DNA from: Flavobacteriales bacterium UBA7430
GTDB lineage: Bacteria; Bacteroidota; Bacteroidia; Flavobacteriales; UBA7430
Length of the DNA: 58,163 nucleotides
Assembly: GCA_002478765.1 (NCBI GenBank)
Contig: DLQO01000031.1
Span: 1 to 58,163, forward strand
Direction: 5' to 3'
How positions within the stretch are numbered: position 1 is the first letter of the stretch; each line of letters starts with the position of its first letter. The translations under genes and the position numbers were made by a program. Under the pieces are notes generated by a model that had not been told where the DNA came from, did not search any database, and saw only the letters and a program-made list of their open reading frames with translations. Shown in pieces: positions 43,664 to 53,996 of this stretch.

Positions 43664-44257
43664 TTAATTTGATCCGTTTTGTAGTTCATGTACGTAGTGT
43701 ACAATCTTCCAACGTTCTTCTTTGGTTAATTGACTGGCGTGAGGCCCCATAGCATTTAAACCGTAAGTAAGTGCATGGAAAATATGGCCACTCTTGAGCT
43801 CACTCATGGAAGAACCTGTTCGTCTTGGCGCTAGATCATCACTGTATGAAGGAATTCCACCATACACAGGGTGACTTATAGAACCTTTACCGTCTCCATT
43901 TTCTCCATGACAATGTTGACAGAACATCAGGTACAATTGTTTTCCCTCGTCAAGTATTTTATCATCCAAAGCAATTGGGTTCTTCAATACACGACCAGCC
44001 TTGAGGTAATCCTCTGTTGTATTTTCATATTCAAAAGGAACGAAACCTCTAGGAATGGTACCCTGAACGGGTAACTGAGAAGTAATTCCATTTTCAAAAA
44101 CAGGATTCTCTGTATAGGTGTCGTAAGATGCCGAACGGTACATGTTTGGCATGAACTCATAACCGGGATGATTACCCTCAGCACCACAGGACTGTAGTAT
44201 CAGGGTAGCCATTACTGTTGCTAGAGCTAAAGATGCGATCTTGTTTACTTTTTTCAT
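43664..44257 (-). CDS. actE: Alternative complex III subunit ActE, monoheme cytochrome c lipoprotein
   Basis: These 197 residues include a lipoprotein signal ending LQSC (Cys24) and one CxxCH haem site, MFCQHCHGENGDG, near residue 113. A Met ligand probably comes from NAMGPHASQL. ActE is the periplasmic monohaem cytochrome that helps pass electrons from complex III to a downstream oxidase. It lies between actD and actF with short gaps, as in other Bacteroidota operons. Confidence 0.93.
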   Translation of the reverse strand: MKKVNKIASLALATVMATLILQSCGAEGNHPGYEFMPNMYRSASYDTYTENPVFENGITSQLPVQGTIPRGFVPFEYENTTEDYLKAGRVLKNPIALDDKILDEGKQLYLMFCQHCHGENGDGKGSISHPVYGGIPSYSDDLAPRRTGSSMSELKSGHIFHALTYGLNAMGPHASQLTKEERWKIVHYVHELQNGSN

Positions 44258-44269
44258 GCTGTAGATCGG

Positions 44270-44794
44270 TTAGGCGATTTTTTCTTCTTTCACTTCTACC
44301 GCTCCTGTCTCTTTGATCAAGGCGATAATTTCAGCCTCATTTCCATGGGCTTCAATTTCCATCAAGAACATATCATCGGTCGTTCTTGGATCTGGACTAG
44401 TTTCACTAGAACCAGGATATAATTTACAGCGTATGAGGTAAGTTAAAACCATTAAGTGAGCTGCAAAAAAAACAGTCAACTCAAATCCAATAGGGATAAA
44501 CGCTGGTAAATTTTCAATAAACGTAAAATTAGGTTTTCCTCCAATAATCATTGGCCAATCCTGAATCATCATATACCACATCATTAACATACCAAGGAAT
44601 AAACCTGTACATCCGTATATGAATGAAGTAATTGCCAAACGTGTAGGCTTTAAGCCTAAAGCATGGTCAAGACCGTGTATTGGAAATGGTGAATATACCT
44701 CATCGATGTTAATCCCTTTTTCGCGGATGTCTTTTACCGCTTTCAAGATCACATCGTCATCATCGTAGATTCCGTAAATTACTTTTTTACTCAT
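44270..44794 (-). CDS. actD: Alternative complex III subunit ActD (DUF3341)
   Basis: Starting at the ATG at 44794 the protein is 174 residues: [20 protein letters not shown], the DUF3341 start, then two transmembrane helices (about 58-78 and 100-122) and a cytoplasmic tail. A longer frame to 44833 adds 13 residues that do not look like family sequence. The start overlaps the actC stop by eight bases (ATGAGTAA). ActD is a structural membrane subunit without cofactors. Confidence 0.92.
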   Translation of the reverse strand: MSKKVIYGIYDDDDVILKAVKDIREKGINIDEVYSPFPIHGLDHALGLKPTRLAITSFIYGCTGLFLGMLMMWYMMIQDWPMIIGGKPNFTFIENLPAFIPIGFELTVFFAAHLMVLTYLIRCKLYPGSSETSPDPRTTDDMFLMEIEAHGNEAEIIALIKETGAVEVKEEKIA

Positions 44795-46163
44795 GACTCT
44801 TATTTTTACTTTGAGAACTTGATGACTTAACAATCGTTTTCAATTCTGCCTGAGCGATAACCGGAAAAGTTCTTGCGTACAGTAAAAACAATACGAAGAA
44901 GAATCCTATCGTACCGACAAAAATACCGATATCTACAAACGTTGGAGAGAACATCGTCCACGAAGACGGAAGATAATCTCTGTGAAGAGACGTTACGATA
45001 ATTACAAAACGTTCGAACCACATTCCAATATTTACCACAATGGAAATAAAGAAGGTAAACCCAATGCTGGTTCTTAATTTCTTAGACCACATGAACTGAG
45101 GAGAAAACACATTACAAGTCATCATCGCCCAATAGGCCCACCAGTAGGGCCCTGTTGCTCTGTTGAGGAAGGCGTATTGCTCAAATTCAACGCCCGAATA
45201 CCATGCAATAAATAACTCAGTGATGTAAGCAACACCTACAATCGATCCCGTTACCATGATTACAATATTCATGTACTCAATATGTTTGATGGTAATGTAT
45301 GCTTCCATGTGAACTACTTTTCTCATCACCAAAAGCAAGGTTTGAACCATAGCAAATCCGGAGAATATTGCTCCAGCAACAAAGTAGGGAGGGAAAATCG
45401 TTGTATGCCATCCCGGAATAACGGAAGTAGCAAAATCCATAGATACAATTGTGTGTACCGAAAGGACAAGTGGTGTAGCCAACCCTGCAAGTACCAATGA
45501 AAGCTCTTCAAATCGTTGCCAATGCTTTGCTTTACCTGACCATCCAAAAGATAAAATGGTGTAAATTTTCTTTGCCAAAGGCTTTACTGCTCTATCGCGA
45601 ATCATGGCAAAATCAGGAATCAACCCCATGTACCAAAACACTAAGGAAACGGTCAAATACGTCGAAATTGCAAATACGTCCCAAAGGAGTGGAGAGTTAA
45701 AATTAACCCATAGAGAACCGAAGTTGTTTGGCAATGGCAAAACCCAGTAGGCTAGCCATGGTCTACCCATGTGAAAGATTGGGAATAATCCTGCCTGCAC
45801 AACTGCAAAAATTGTCATCGCTTCCGCGGAGCGATTTATTGATAAACGCCACTTTTGTCGAAATAGTAACAATACAGCCGAAATAAGCGTTCCGGCATGA
45901 CCGATACCTACCCACCATACGAAGTTGGTAATGTCCCATGCCCAACCGATTGTTTTGTTAAGTCCCCAGACACCGATACCTGTTCCAGCTGTGTAAGCCA
46001 AACACCCGGCACCCCACAAAAATGCTGCTAGTGCAAATAAGAATAATGCCCACCACCATTTGTTAGCCTTACCTTCTATTGGACGAGCCACATCTTCTGT
46101 GATGTCGTGTAACGTCTTATCCTCTAGGATAAGTGGCTCTCTAATTGGAGATTCGTAATGCAT
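44787..46163 (-). CDS. actC: Alternative complex III subunit ActC (NrfD-like)
   Basis: ActC is the NrfD/PsrC-type membrane subunit that binds quinol. The 458-residue protein has about ten helices; [20 protein letters not shown] is the first, and [23 protein letters not shown] is the conserved NrfD segment with its His. [17 protein letters not shown] and [21 protein letters not shown] are also family marks. It follows actB by 19 bases. Its stop overlaps actD. Confidence 0.95.
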   Translation of the reverse strand: MHYESPIREPLILEDKTLHDITEDVARPIEGKANKWWWALFLFALAAFLWGAGCLAYTAGTGIGVWGLNKTIGWAWDITNFVWWVGIGHAGTLISAVLLLFRQKWRLSINRSAEAMTIFAVVQAGLFPIFHMGRPWLAYWVLPLPNNFGSLWVNFNSPLLWDVFAISTYLTVSLVFWYMGLIPDFAMIRDRAVKPLAKKIYTILSFGWSGKAKHWQRFEELSLVLAGLATPLVLSVHTIVSMDFATSVIPGWHTTIFPPYFVAGAIFSGFAMVQTLLLVMRKVVHMEAYITIKHIEYMNIVIMVTGSIVGVAYITELFIAWYSGVEFEQYAFLNRATGPYWWAYWAMMTCNVFSPQFMWSKKLRTSIGFTFFISIVVNIGMWFERFVIIVTSLHRDYLPSSWTMFSPTFVDIGIFVGTIGFFFVLFLLYARTFPVIAQAELKTIVKSSSSQSKNKSHE

Positions 46164-46182
46164 TTGTCTATCTAATTAAATT

Positions 46183-49100
46183 TTATCCTTTGTTACGTAC
46201 TTTTGTTTGATACCATACGGAAGGTTGTGTATTTAACTCTTCCAACAAGTGGTATGCTCTTGGGCTCTTAGACTCCGTATATACTTCAGATTTTTCATCC
46301 AAAACATCTCCGAAAGTTAAGGCACCTGTATCACATGCTATAGAGCACGCTGTTTGTGCTTCACCTGCACGAAGTTTTCTATCATCTTTCTTGGCATCTA
46401 ACTTCACTTTTTGAAGCATTTGAATACACATAGAACATTTTTCCATGACACCACGTGAACGAACAACAACATCAGGGTTCAACACCATCTTACCTAAGTC
46501 ATCATTCATATAGAAATCAAACTGATCGTTTTCGGAATAGTTGAACCAGTTGAATCGACGTACTTTGTAAGGACAGTTATTTGCACAATAACGCGTACCC
46601 ACACATCGGTTGTAAGTCATGTGATTCAATCCTTCTCTAGAGTGCGTAGTCGCAGCAACTGGACAAACCGTTTCACAAGGTGCATGATTACAGTGCTGAC
46701 ACATGACCGGCTGGAATACGACTTCCAAAGACTCTGCTTCAGAAGCTACTTCCATAGCCAAGTACTTGTCAATGGTAGAAACATCTTCTTCCTCTGCACG
46801 TTCATCTGTCATGTCACTTGAATAATAACGGTCAATTCTCAACCAGTGCATGTCTCGTGATCGACGAATTTCTTCTTTTCCAACTACGGGAACATTATTT
46901 TCTGCATGGCAGGCAATAACACAAGCTCCACAACCGGTACATCCATTTAAGTCTACAGATAAGTTCCACCAGTGAACATCTCTATCATGTTCCTCCCACA
47001 GTGTAATTTTTTCAGGCTCTAAAGGTCCTTTATGAGTCTCAAGAATCATCTGTTGGTTACCCGATCGAGGATCTATTTGATAAGCATCAAGCGTCGTCTC
47101 TTTTACGATTCGATCTCTACCCATCATGGTGTGATGAAGTTGAGTACATGCAAACTCATGAACTTCTCCTTCTACTTTAGTAATCGTGGCACCAGAAATC
47201 GTGGTGTTAAAGTCATTAGCGAGAACCGATGCATTAACACCTACACCGTCACCGGCTTTACCTGCACCTTGACGTCCGTAACCAAGAGCCAAACCTAACG
47301 TTTTGTATGCCTGACCAGGCTGTATCAACACAGGAACTCTTAGGGTTGTTCCGTTGACTGTTAAATCAACAACATCTCCATTCAATGCTCCGTTGGAAAC
47401 ATAATCGTTGGTTAAGCCTAAATCTTTGGCAAAACGAGGAGATACCGTTAAGTAGTTATCCCAAGTCATTTTAGAAATAGGATCCGGAAGTTCTTGTAAC
47501 CATGGATTGTTGGCGTATTCACCTGAGCCGATAGCTGTTTTCGAATACAATACCAAATCGATTGAATCAGAAGATAAATTGTTTAGTGCTTTGGTCGCAT
47601 TAACAATTGAACCTCTTCGATTTAATGATCTCTCGGTAGATTTTGAAATATGTAACCCATCATGCAACGCTGAGTTCCACGAAGTAGAACCTAGAATATA
47701 ACGGTTCCAATAATTCTTCACATAGGAATAGAAATCGTCTCCAAGACCGGTCCAAGACATTAAAGAAGCTTGCGCTTGTCTGGTATTGAACAATGGATTG
47801 ATGGTGGGTTGCACCAAAGCATAGACACCCGTGTAAGGGTGGGCATCACTCCAACTCTCTAAGTAGTTGTGATCAGGGCAAACATAATCAACAAGTGAAG
47901 TGGTCTCATCATTCTTTGAACCAAAAGACACAGACAAATCAACCTTACTCAAGGCTTCCGAAAAAGCAGCGCCATCAGCTAAATTATAAACTGGATTGGC
48001 ATTGTATGTGATTAATGCTCCTACTTTTCCTGCTTTCATATCACTTAGTAATGTAGCAACGTCAGCATCATTACCCTGCTTGAGGTAAGATCGTTTTTTG
48101 AAATCGATGGTCTTACCGTTGTTTCCTAACAAATCGTTAATCGCATTAACGACTGTATGCATATCTTTATCGTTTCCACCGGCTATAACTAGGGATTTAC
48201 CTTTGGCATCCCACAGGTCATTTGCCGCTTTTTGCAATTGAGTGTTGTAATCTGATACGGGTGCTTTTACAAGTTTCGCTCCAGCTTTTTTAGCAATAAG
48301 GTTGTATAGAGTAACCAAAGCAACTCCAAGCTCAGAAGCCTTAACAGGAGTTCTGTAATCAGAATTTGCACCGGTTAAAGATAAGTTTGACTCGAATTGA
48401 TAGTGACGAGACATTGGACTTGCATTCGGATTTCGCTTTGCAGCGTAATCTTTACCATGACCTGAGTCTAACCAATCGCCAATGAAATCTGCTGCAAAAG
48501 AAACAACCACATTCGCTTTATCAAAATGATAGGTAGGAAGTGTTCTTACACCAAAACTATCCTTATTCGCATCCAGCATAGCAGATGCTGAGAGTGGATC
48601 GTAACTTACGTGCTTAGCCCCATACTTTGAAGCAAACTCTTTAATTACCGCTTTTGTCGATGGGGATACGATGGAAGAACTTAACAAAACAATCTGTTTT
48701 CCAGAATTTTTTGCGGCATTTAGACCTTTTACAATCGCTCTATCAGCTTTTCTCCATGATGTTTTCTGACCGTTTTCAGAAGGTTCTTTTAAACGAGCAG
48801 AGTCGTACAAATTCAAAACGGATGCTTGAACACGTGCGGATATACCGCCTACTTGGGTCAAATCATTCGACTTTAAAAAAATTGGGCGACCTTCACGAGT
48901 CTTTACCAATAAACTCGCAAAATCATTACCATCATAGAAACTAGAAGCATACCAATTCGCGTTACCTGCGATAGTCTCCTCCGGTTTTACAACAAATGGG
49001 ATTACTTTTTGAACGGGCGCCTCACAGGCTGCCAATGAAGCAGCTGCGGTACTAAAACCTAAAAACTTCAAAAAATCACGACGCGATGTTGAAGACTCTG

Positions 49101-49233
49101 ATAGTTTTTCTTCATCGCCTAAAAAAGCTTCTGTAGGCAATTTCTCGGCAAATTCTCTTTCTTGGAACTGCTCCAATTCTGGATTGTTCGCTAATTCACC
49201 TAAACCTTGGAAATATGTTTTCTTTGTAGCCAT
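46183..49233 (-). CDS. actB: Alternative complex III subunit ActB, molybdopterin-like/iron-sulfur protein
   Basis: The 1016-residue protein joins a CISM-type catalytic-like domain, which in known ActB lacks molybdenum, to a ferredoxin domain. A Tat signal lies unusually deep, S50-R51-R52-D-F-L-K, followed by a cysteine at residue 70 (LAAC). Cys clusters for iron-sulfur centres are CTGCGACVIAC (about 763), CQHCNHAPCETVC (about 843), CVGTRYCANNC (about 876) and CSMC ... CSIAC (about 930). It relays electrons to the haem subunits. actA precedes by 21 bases. Confidence 0.95.
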   Translation of the reverse strand: MATKKTYFQGLGELANNPELEQFQEREFAEKLPTEAFLGDEEKLSESSTSRRDFLKFLGFSTAAASLAACEAPVQKVIPFVVKPEETIAGNANWYASSFYDGNDFASLLVKTREGRPIFLKSNDLTQVGGISARVQASVLNLYDSARLKEPSENGQKTSWRKADRAIVKGLNAAKNSGKQIVLLSSSIVSPSTKAVIKEFASKYGAKHVSYDPLSASAMLDANKDSFGVRTLPTYHFDKANVVVSFAADFIGDWLDSGHGKDYAAKRNPNASPMSRHYQFESNLSLTGANSDYRTPVKASELGVALVTLYNLIAKKAGAKLVKAPVSDYNTQLQKAANDLWDAKGKSLVIAGGNDKDMHTVVNAINDLLGNNGKTIDFKKRSYLKQGNDADVATLLSDMKAGKVGALITYNANPVYNLADGAAFSEALSKVDLSVSFGSKNDETTSLVDYVCPDHNYLESWSDAHPYTGVYALVQPTINPLFNTRQAQASLMSWTGLGDDFYSYVKNYWNRYILGSTSWNSALHDGLHISKSTERSLNRRGSIVNATKALNNLSSDSIDLVLYSKTAIGSGEYANNPWLQELPDPISKMTWDNYLTVSPRFAKDLGLTNDYVSNGALNGDVVDLTVNGTTLRVPVLIQPGQAYKTLGLALGYGRQGAGKAGDGVGVNASVLANDFNTTISGATITKVEGEVHEFACTQLHHTMMGRDRIVKETTLDAYQIDPRSGNQQMILETHKGPLEPEKITLWEEHDRDVHWWNLSVDLNGCTGCGACVIACHAENNVPVVGKEEIRRSRDMHWLRIDRYYSSDMTDERAEEEDVSTIDKYLAMEVASEAESLEVVFQPVMCQHCNHAPCETVCPVAATTHSREGLNHMTYNRCVGTRYCANNCPYKVRRFNWFNYSENDQFDFYMNDDLGKMVLNPDVVVRSRGVMEKCSMCIQMLQKVKLDAKKDDRKLRAGEAQTACSIACDTGALTFGDVLDEKSEVYTESKSPRAYHLLEELNTQPSVWYQTKVRNKG

Positions 49234-49254
49234 CTTAATTATTTCCTTTTCTAA

Positions 49255-50490
49255 TTAGTAGTGACACTTACCACATTCCAGTCCACCAATTTTATCAACC
49301 GAAATATCATCTCCATGATATTTCTCAACCCAGTTTTCGTTAAGGTCGTGATAGTAGGCATTCGCAGTGTCTACTTTGTGTTCTCTGTGACAGTCTATAC
49401 ACCAACCCATCGTTAAGGATGAGTACTGTTCTACAACCTCCATCTCTTCGATAGGGCCGTGACAAGTTTGACATTCCACTCCTGCAACATTAACGTGTTG
49501 TGAGTGATTAAAATATGCTAAGTCAGGAAGGTTGTGAATACGTACCCACTTGATTGGTTTTTGCTCGTACCCTTCAATATAAGTTCGAGTTTCCGGATCG
49601 AAACCTATCGCATCGTATATCTTGGCAATCTCTTGTTGTCCATTTTCGGATTCACCTTTAATGTAAGTATGACAATTCATACAAACATTTGCAGATGGCA
49701 CCCCTGCACTTTTACTGTGTCGAGCTCCACTGTGACAGTAATTACAGTCAACTCCGTTTTCTCCTGCGTGAATTTTGTGAGAGAAAGCAATGGGTTGCTC
49801 TGGCTGGTATCCTTTCTGAACTCCAACCGTTAACAAACCATCCCAAGCACCGCCTAATGCATAAAGTATCACAAATATGCAGAACAAAGCAATAATTATT
49901 GGTGTCTGTTTCAACCATATTATTGCACTTTGCAACAAGCTACTTGTCTCCTGCCCCTTAATCTCTTTAAGAACATTTTTTATTCGTGCTAAAACAAATG
50001 CAAAAAGTAATAGAGTCACTAGAACAGCGATGAGTATAACCATCGTATTCGAAGCAGATGAAGCCTCTCCTTCTACGCCAGCATCTGCTGCTTCTACAAC
50101 AACTTCTGCAGGGCCAGCTTCAATATAAGCCAATACGTTATCTAAATCCTCATCAGAAAAATAAGGAAATGCTGGCATCGCAGACTTGTTGTACTCCTCG
50201 TAAACAGCGATAGCTGCTTCGTCTCCGCTGGCTATAAGCTCAGCCGAATTTCGAATCCAAGAATACAACCATTCCGTAGAATATTCTTCAAGCGTATGAT
50301 CACCTAAACCTGGACCAATTAACTTCTTACTTTCAGGTCCTAGATAGTGACATGATGCACAGTTACTTGAAAATAACTCTTCTCCAAGGTCCAAAGATTG
50401 GGCAAACCCAAAGTGGATTGTGGTGAAAAATAACAAGGCAAAAAGACTTAATTTCTTTCTACCGTTTGACTTACAATGTTGACTTGTCAT
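49255..50490 (-). CDS. actA: Alternative complex III subunit ActA, hexahaem cytochrome
   Basis: These 411 residues include a signal peptide (about 1-30, ending GFAQ) and an N-terminal class I cytochrome c domain (CASCHYLG, with Met in SAMPAFPYF). Two transmembrane helices follow (about 150-172 and 198-217). The C-terminal pentahaem domain has CNYCH, CMNCH, CQTCH, CIDCH and CGKCH. Six haem sites in all are counted. It is first in the operon and has a strong promoter. Multihaem ActA collects electrons from ActB; the extra N-terminal domain could pass them on. Confidence 0.94.
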   Translation of the reverse strand: MTSQHCKSNGRKKLSLFALLFFTTIHFGFAQSLDLGEELFSSNCASCHYLGPESKKLIGPGLGDHTLEEYSTEWLYSWIRNSAELIASGDEAAIAVYEEYNKSAMPAFPYFSDEDLDNVLAYIEAGPAEVVVEAADAGVEGEASSASNTMVILIAVLVTLLLFAFVLARIKNVLKEIKGQETSSLLQSAIIWLKQTPIIIALFCIFVILYALGGAWDGLLTVGVQKGYQPEQPIAFSHKIHAGENGVDCNYCHSGARHSKSAGVPSANVCMNCHTYIKGESENGQQEIAKIYDAIGFDPETRTYIEGYEQKPIKWVRIHNLPDLAYFNHSQHVNVAGVECQTCHGPIEEMEVVEQYSSLTMGWCIDCHREHKVDTANAYYHDLNENWVEKYHGDDISVDKIGGLECGKCHY

Positions 50491-50537
50491 AATAATACGC
50501 TCTTTGTAACAATTTAAGTAGCCTAATTAATAGAATG

Positions 50538-50566
50538 CAAAAATAATATATTCATACGTCAGCCAA
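50538..50566 (-). promoter_or_regulatory. Promoter of the act operon
   Basis: On the minus strand, TTG (50564-50566), 18 bases and TATTTTTG (50538-50545): a full match to the -33/-7 consensus. The actA ATG is about 47 bases downstream. Confidence 0.7.
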
Positions 50567-50662
50567 TAACAGAACGAAACAATTTCAATAGTTTATAACG
50601 ATTCTAAATTGGATGTTTAGAGAGTTTTTCATTTTGTTTACATTTGTTCAAAATAAAAGATC

Positions 50663-51085
50663 ATGATGATTAAACCCTTTTTTGTTTTAGCGTTCTGCGT
50701 ACACATAAGTTCTATGGGGCAAAGCACACAAAAAAATTGGCCTGTTGAAATGCAAGACTCCTTGGAGTCAGTATTGAACTATGTCAACACGAATCGTGTT
50801 GACGATTTGTTAGAGAAACAAAAAAGAAACAACAAAAACACAGTACGTGTGTATCGAGTACAAATATACTCGGGGAACAGAAATGGGTCAAAACAGGCTC
50901 AAGAACGATTTAATGAAATCTACCCCAACCTTAAAGCTCAAACATCCTACGAACAGCCTTATTTCAAAACAAAGGTTGATGCTTTTCGTACACGTTTAAA
51001 CGCCGAAAAGACTCTGAAAAAATATAAAAAACACTTTAAAGATGCCTTCATCTTTGAAGAATACATATCGATTGATAAATTGTAA
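50663..51085 (+). CDS. Secreted SPOR domain protein
   Basis: This 140-residue protein has a signal peptide (about 1-20, ending SSMGQ). A helical segment follows, then a SPOR-like domain (about 62-137: VRVYRVQIYSGNRNGSKQAQERF ... YPNLKAQTSYEQPYFKTKVDAFRTRLNAEKTLKKYK). SPOR domains bind denuded septal peptidoglycan, so a periplasmic cell-wall role is likely. It is monocistronic with a bidirectional terminator directly after it. Confidence 0.88.
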   Translation: MMIKPFFVLAFCVHISSMGQSTQKNWPVEMQDSLESVLNYVNTNRVDDLLEKQKRNNKNTVRVYRVQIYSGNRNGSKQAQERFNEIYPNLKAQTSYEQPYFKTKVDAFRTRLNAEKTLKKYKKHFKDAFIFEEYISIDKL

Positions 51086-51089
51086 TCGC

Positions 51090-51121
51090 AAAAAAAAATC
51101 CGCTCTTAGCGGATTTTTTTT
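51090..51121. terminator. Bidirectional terminator between SPOR gene and infB
   Basis: AATCCGCT and AGCGGATT form an 8-bp GC-rich stem extended by A-T pairs, loop CTT, with T runs on both strands. It ends both convergent units. Confidence 0.85.
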
Positions 51122-51137
51122 GTGTGTTTTTTGAGCA

Positions 51138-53948
51138 TTAAAGAGTTTTCTTTACTTCAATTTGTTCGAAACCTTCTACAATATCTCCGATTTTAATATC
51201 GTTGAATTTATCGATGTTCAAACCACATTCGTAGCCCTTAGTAACTTCCTTAACATCATCTTTAAATCGTTTTAAAGATCCCAATCCTCCTGTGTAAATT
51301 ACAACCCCGTCACGAATAAGACGAACATCTGTATTACGAGTAATTTTACCATCTAAGACGTAACAACCAGCAATCGTACCTACTTTGGATACTTTGAAGG
51401 TTTCACGAACTTCAATATTACAAACAATTTCTTCTTTGGTATCCGGAGACAACATCCCTTCCATCGCTTCTTTCACCTCGTTAATCGCATCGTATATGAT
51501 GGAATATAAGCGAATATCGATTTGCTCTTTCTCTGCCAGTTTACGTGCAGATATAGACGGACGAACTTGGAATCCAATCACAATGGCATCCGAAGCAGTC
51601 GCCAATAAAATATCCGAGTCTGAAATTTGACCTACGGCTTTGTGAATGATATTTACCTGAATGGAATCGGTAGATAATTTCTGAAGTGAATCGGAAAGAG
51701 CTTCTATAGATCCATCAACATCACCCTTCAAAATAACATTCAACTCTTTAAAGTCGCCAAGAGCAAGACGTCTACCAATCTCATCAAGTGTAAGATGTTT
51801 TTGTGTTCTAATCGACTGTTCACGCTGCAACTGTGTTCTCTTTAAGGCGATCGATTTTGCTTCACGCTCATCAGTCATCACATTAAAGTTGTCTCCAGCT
51901 TGGGGTGCACCGCTTAAACCTAAAATACTCACGGGCGCAGATGGTCCTGCTATATCAACATTATGACCACGCTCATTGAACATCGCTTTTACTTTACCCG
52001 TATAATGACCTGCAAGCAAGAAATCACCAACTCTCAGAGTCCCTGCTTGAACAAGCATCGTGGTTACATAACCTTTCCCCTTATCAAGTGATGCTTCTAT
52101 GATAGAACCAATGGCTGGCTTATCAGGATTTGCTTTTAAATCTAACATTTCAGCTTCCAACATCACCTTTTCAAGTAACTCTTCAACACCTTGTCCTTGT
52201 TTTGCCGAAACATCATGAGATTGAAACTTACCCCCCCAATCCTCAACCAGTAAATCCATAGCAGCTAATTGCTCCTTAATCTTTTCTGGGTTTGCGTTAG
52301 GCTTATCTATTTTATTGATCGCAAAGACGATCGGAACATCAGCGGCTTGAGCATGTGATATCGCCTCTTTTGTTTGAGGCATGATCTCATCATCTGCTGC
52401 AATAACAATAATTGCAATATCGGTAACTTGAGCTCCACGGGCACGCATGGCGGTAAAAGCTTCGTGACCCGGTGTATCAATAAAGGTGATACGTTTGCTA
52501 CTCTTCAACGCTACCTCATAGGCTCCTATGTGCTGTGTGATACCTCCGGCTTCACCTGCAATCACATTTGCATGACGAACATAATCTAACAGTGATGTTT
52601 TACCGTGATCTACGTGCCCCATTACAGTTACAATTGGTGATCGGGCAGTTAAGTCTTCCGGATTATCATCGTGTTCAATGATTGACTCTTGAACTTCTGC
52701 ACTAACGAATTCAACCTCGTAACCAAACTCATCGGCAACGATTGTCAATGTTTCTGCGTCCAAACGTTGATTCATGGTTACCATGATCCCCAACATCATA
52801 CAAGATGATATAATTTGAGTAACCTGAACATTCATCATTGTTGCAAGCTCATTTACAGTAACGAATTCTGTTACCTTAACGACTTTACTTGCTTCGTCCG
52901 CTAGAATCTGATCCTTGACATCTTGCTCACGGCGATCATCTCTCTTAGACCTTCTGTGCTTGGCTCCCTTAGATTTTCCTTTCCCTGTAAGTTTATCTAG
53001 GGTTTCCGCAATTTTCTTTTGGATTTCTTCCTCAGTAGGCTCTACCTTGGCAACTTTAGGCTTTCTACCTTTGTTTCCTCCGGGCTTATGATTTGGCCGA
53101 GCAGGTTTACCTGCAGTACTTGGCCCTTGGTTAATCCTTTTTCTTTTCTTCTTATTGTCTTTGTTCCCGGCTGGATTGCTAGATGAAGCTACTTTCTTTT
53201 TTGGTTTTGCAAATTGACTTAAATCAATGACCTGACCCGTAAGTTTAGGACCGGTAAGTGTTTTAGATCTCCCCTTTAAAACTTCATTTGGCTTAACCTC
53301 TGCAGCCTTTTGTTTTGGTTGTTCTTCTAATTTGTTTAGCTTTTCAACTTTCACCTCAGTGATGTTTTTAGCTTTTACTGGGTTATTTACATCAATCTTC
53401 CCAACTTGTTTTGGCCCAGAACCTGATAGGGCACCTTTGGCCTTTATAACCTCTTTCTTCTTTGGTTTAGGCGTTTCTTTTTTCGGAACTTCCTTAGAAA
53501 TAATCCCCTTAGATGGTTCTTCTTTCGTTACTGGTGATGAAGTTTTTTCCTCAGATGCGGCCGGTTTGGTTGCGGGTTTGGCAACATCAGCAGGGGTCGG
53601 AACTTCTTCTTTAACAGCAGTCTTTTTTGTAGGTTCTACATCAATTTTTCCAACCATCTTTGGGCCAGTTAAATCTGATTTTGCCTTGATCACTTCTTCT
53701 TTTTGAGAAGACTTGACAGCAACAGAAGCTTTTATAGCTTCTTTCTCCTCAAGCCTCTCTTGTGCAACTTCGAGTGAGCGTTTGTGTTGCTCAACATCAG
53801 CCATAAACTGCTGTTTCAACAACTCATAAGCTTCTGGAGTGATTTTGGTATTTGGACGTCCGTCGATCTCTATACCCTTAGAGGCTAGATGGTCTACGAC
53901 GTTCGCAATACCGACATTTAATTCTTTTGCAACCTTACTTAATCTCAT
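51138..53948 (-). CDS. infB: Translation initiation factor IF-2
   Basis: IF-2 brings initiator tRNA to the ribosome. The 936-residue protein has an N-terminal IF2_N helix bundle (MRLSKVAKELNVGIANVVDHL), a long Lys/Pro/Ala-rich linker and the GTPase core: GHVDHGKTS (about 443), DTPGHEAFTAMRARG and NKIDKP. The C2 domain is present. The linker holds three diverged copies of a K-A-K-x-LxGPKxxGxID motif. It follows nusA by 48 bases in the rimP-nusA-infB unit. Confidence 0.97.
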   Translation of the reverse strand: MRLSKVAKELNVGIANVVDHLASKGIEIDGRPNTKITPEAYELLKQQFMADVEQHKRSLEVAQERLEEKEAIKASVAVKSSQKEEVIKAKSDLTGPKMVGKIDVEPTKKTAVKEEVPTPADVAKPATKPAASEEKTSSPVTKEEPSKGIISKEVPKKETPKPKKKEVIKAKGALSGSGPKQVGKIDVNNPVKAKNITEVKVEKLNKLEEQPKQKAAEVKPNEVLKGRSKTLTGPKLTGQVIDLSQFAKPKKKVASSSNPAGNKDNKKKRKRINQGPSTAGKPARPNHKPGGNKGRKPKVAKVEPTEEEIQKKIAETLDKLTGKGKSKGAKHRRSKRDDRREQDVKDQILADEASKVVKVTEFVTVNELATMMNVQVTQIISSCMMLGIMVTMNQRLDAETLTIVADEFGYEVEFVSAEVQESIIEHDDNPEDLTARSPIVTVMGHVDHGKTSLLDYVRHANVIAGEAGGITQHIGAYEVALKSSKRITFIDTPGHEAFTAMRARGAQVTDIAIIVIAADDEIMPQTKEAISHAQAADVPIVFAINKIDKPNANPEKIKEQLAAMDLLVEDWGGKFQSHDVSAKQGQGVEELLEKVMLEAEMLDLKANPDKPAIGSIIEASLDKGKGYVTTMLVQAGTLRVGDFLLAGHYTGKVKAMFNERGHNVDIAGPSAPVSILGLSGAPQAGDNFNVMTDEREAKSIALKRTQLQREQSIRTQKHLTLDEIGRRLALGDFKELNVILKGDVDGSIEALSDSLQKLSTDSIQVNIIHKAVGQISDSDILLATASDAIVIGFQVRPSISARKLAEKEQIDIRLYSIIYDAINEVKEAMEGMLSPDTKEEIVCNIEVRETFKVSKVGTIAGCYVLDGKITRNTDVRLIRDGVVIYTGGLGSLKRFKDDVKEVTKGYECGLNIDKFNDIKIGDIVEGFEQIEVKKTL

Positions 53949-53996
53949 GCTTGATCGTTATCTTGTAGCGTTTTTGTTTATTGCAATTCCTGCGAT

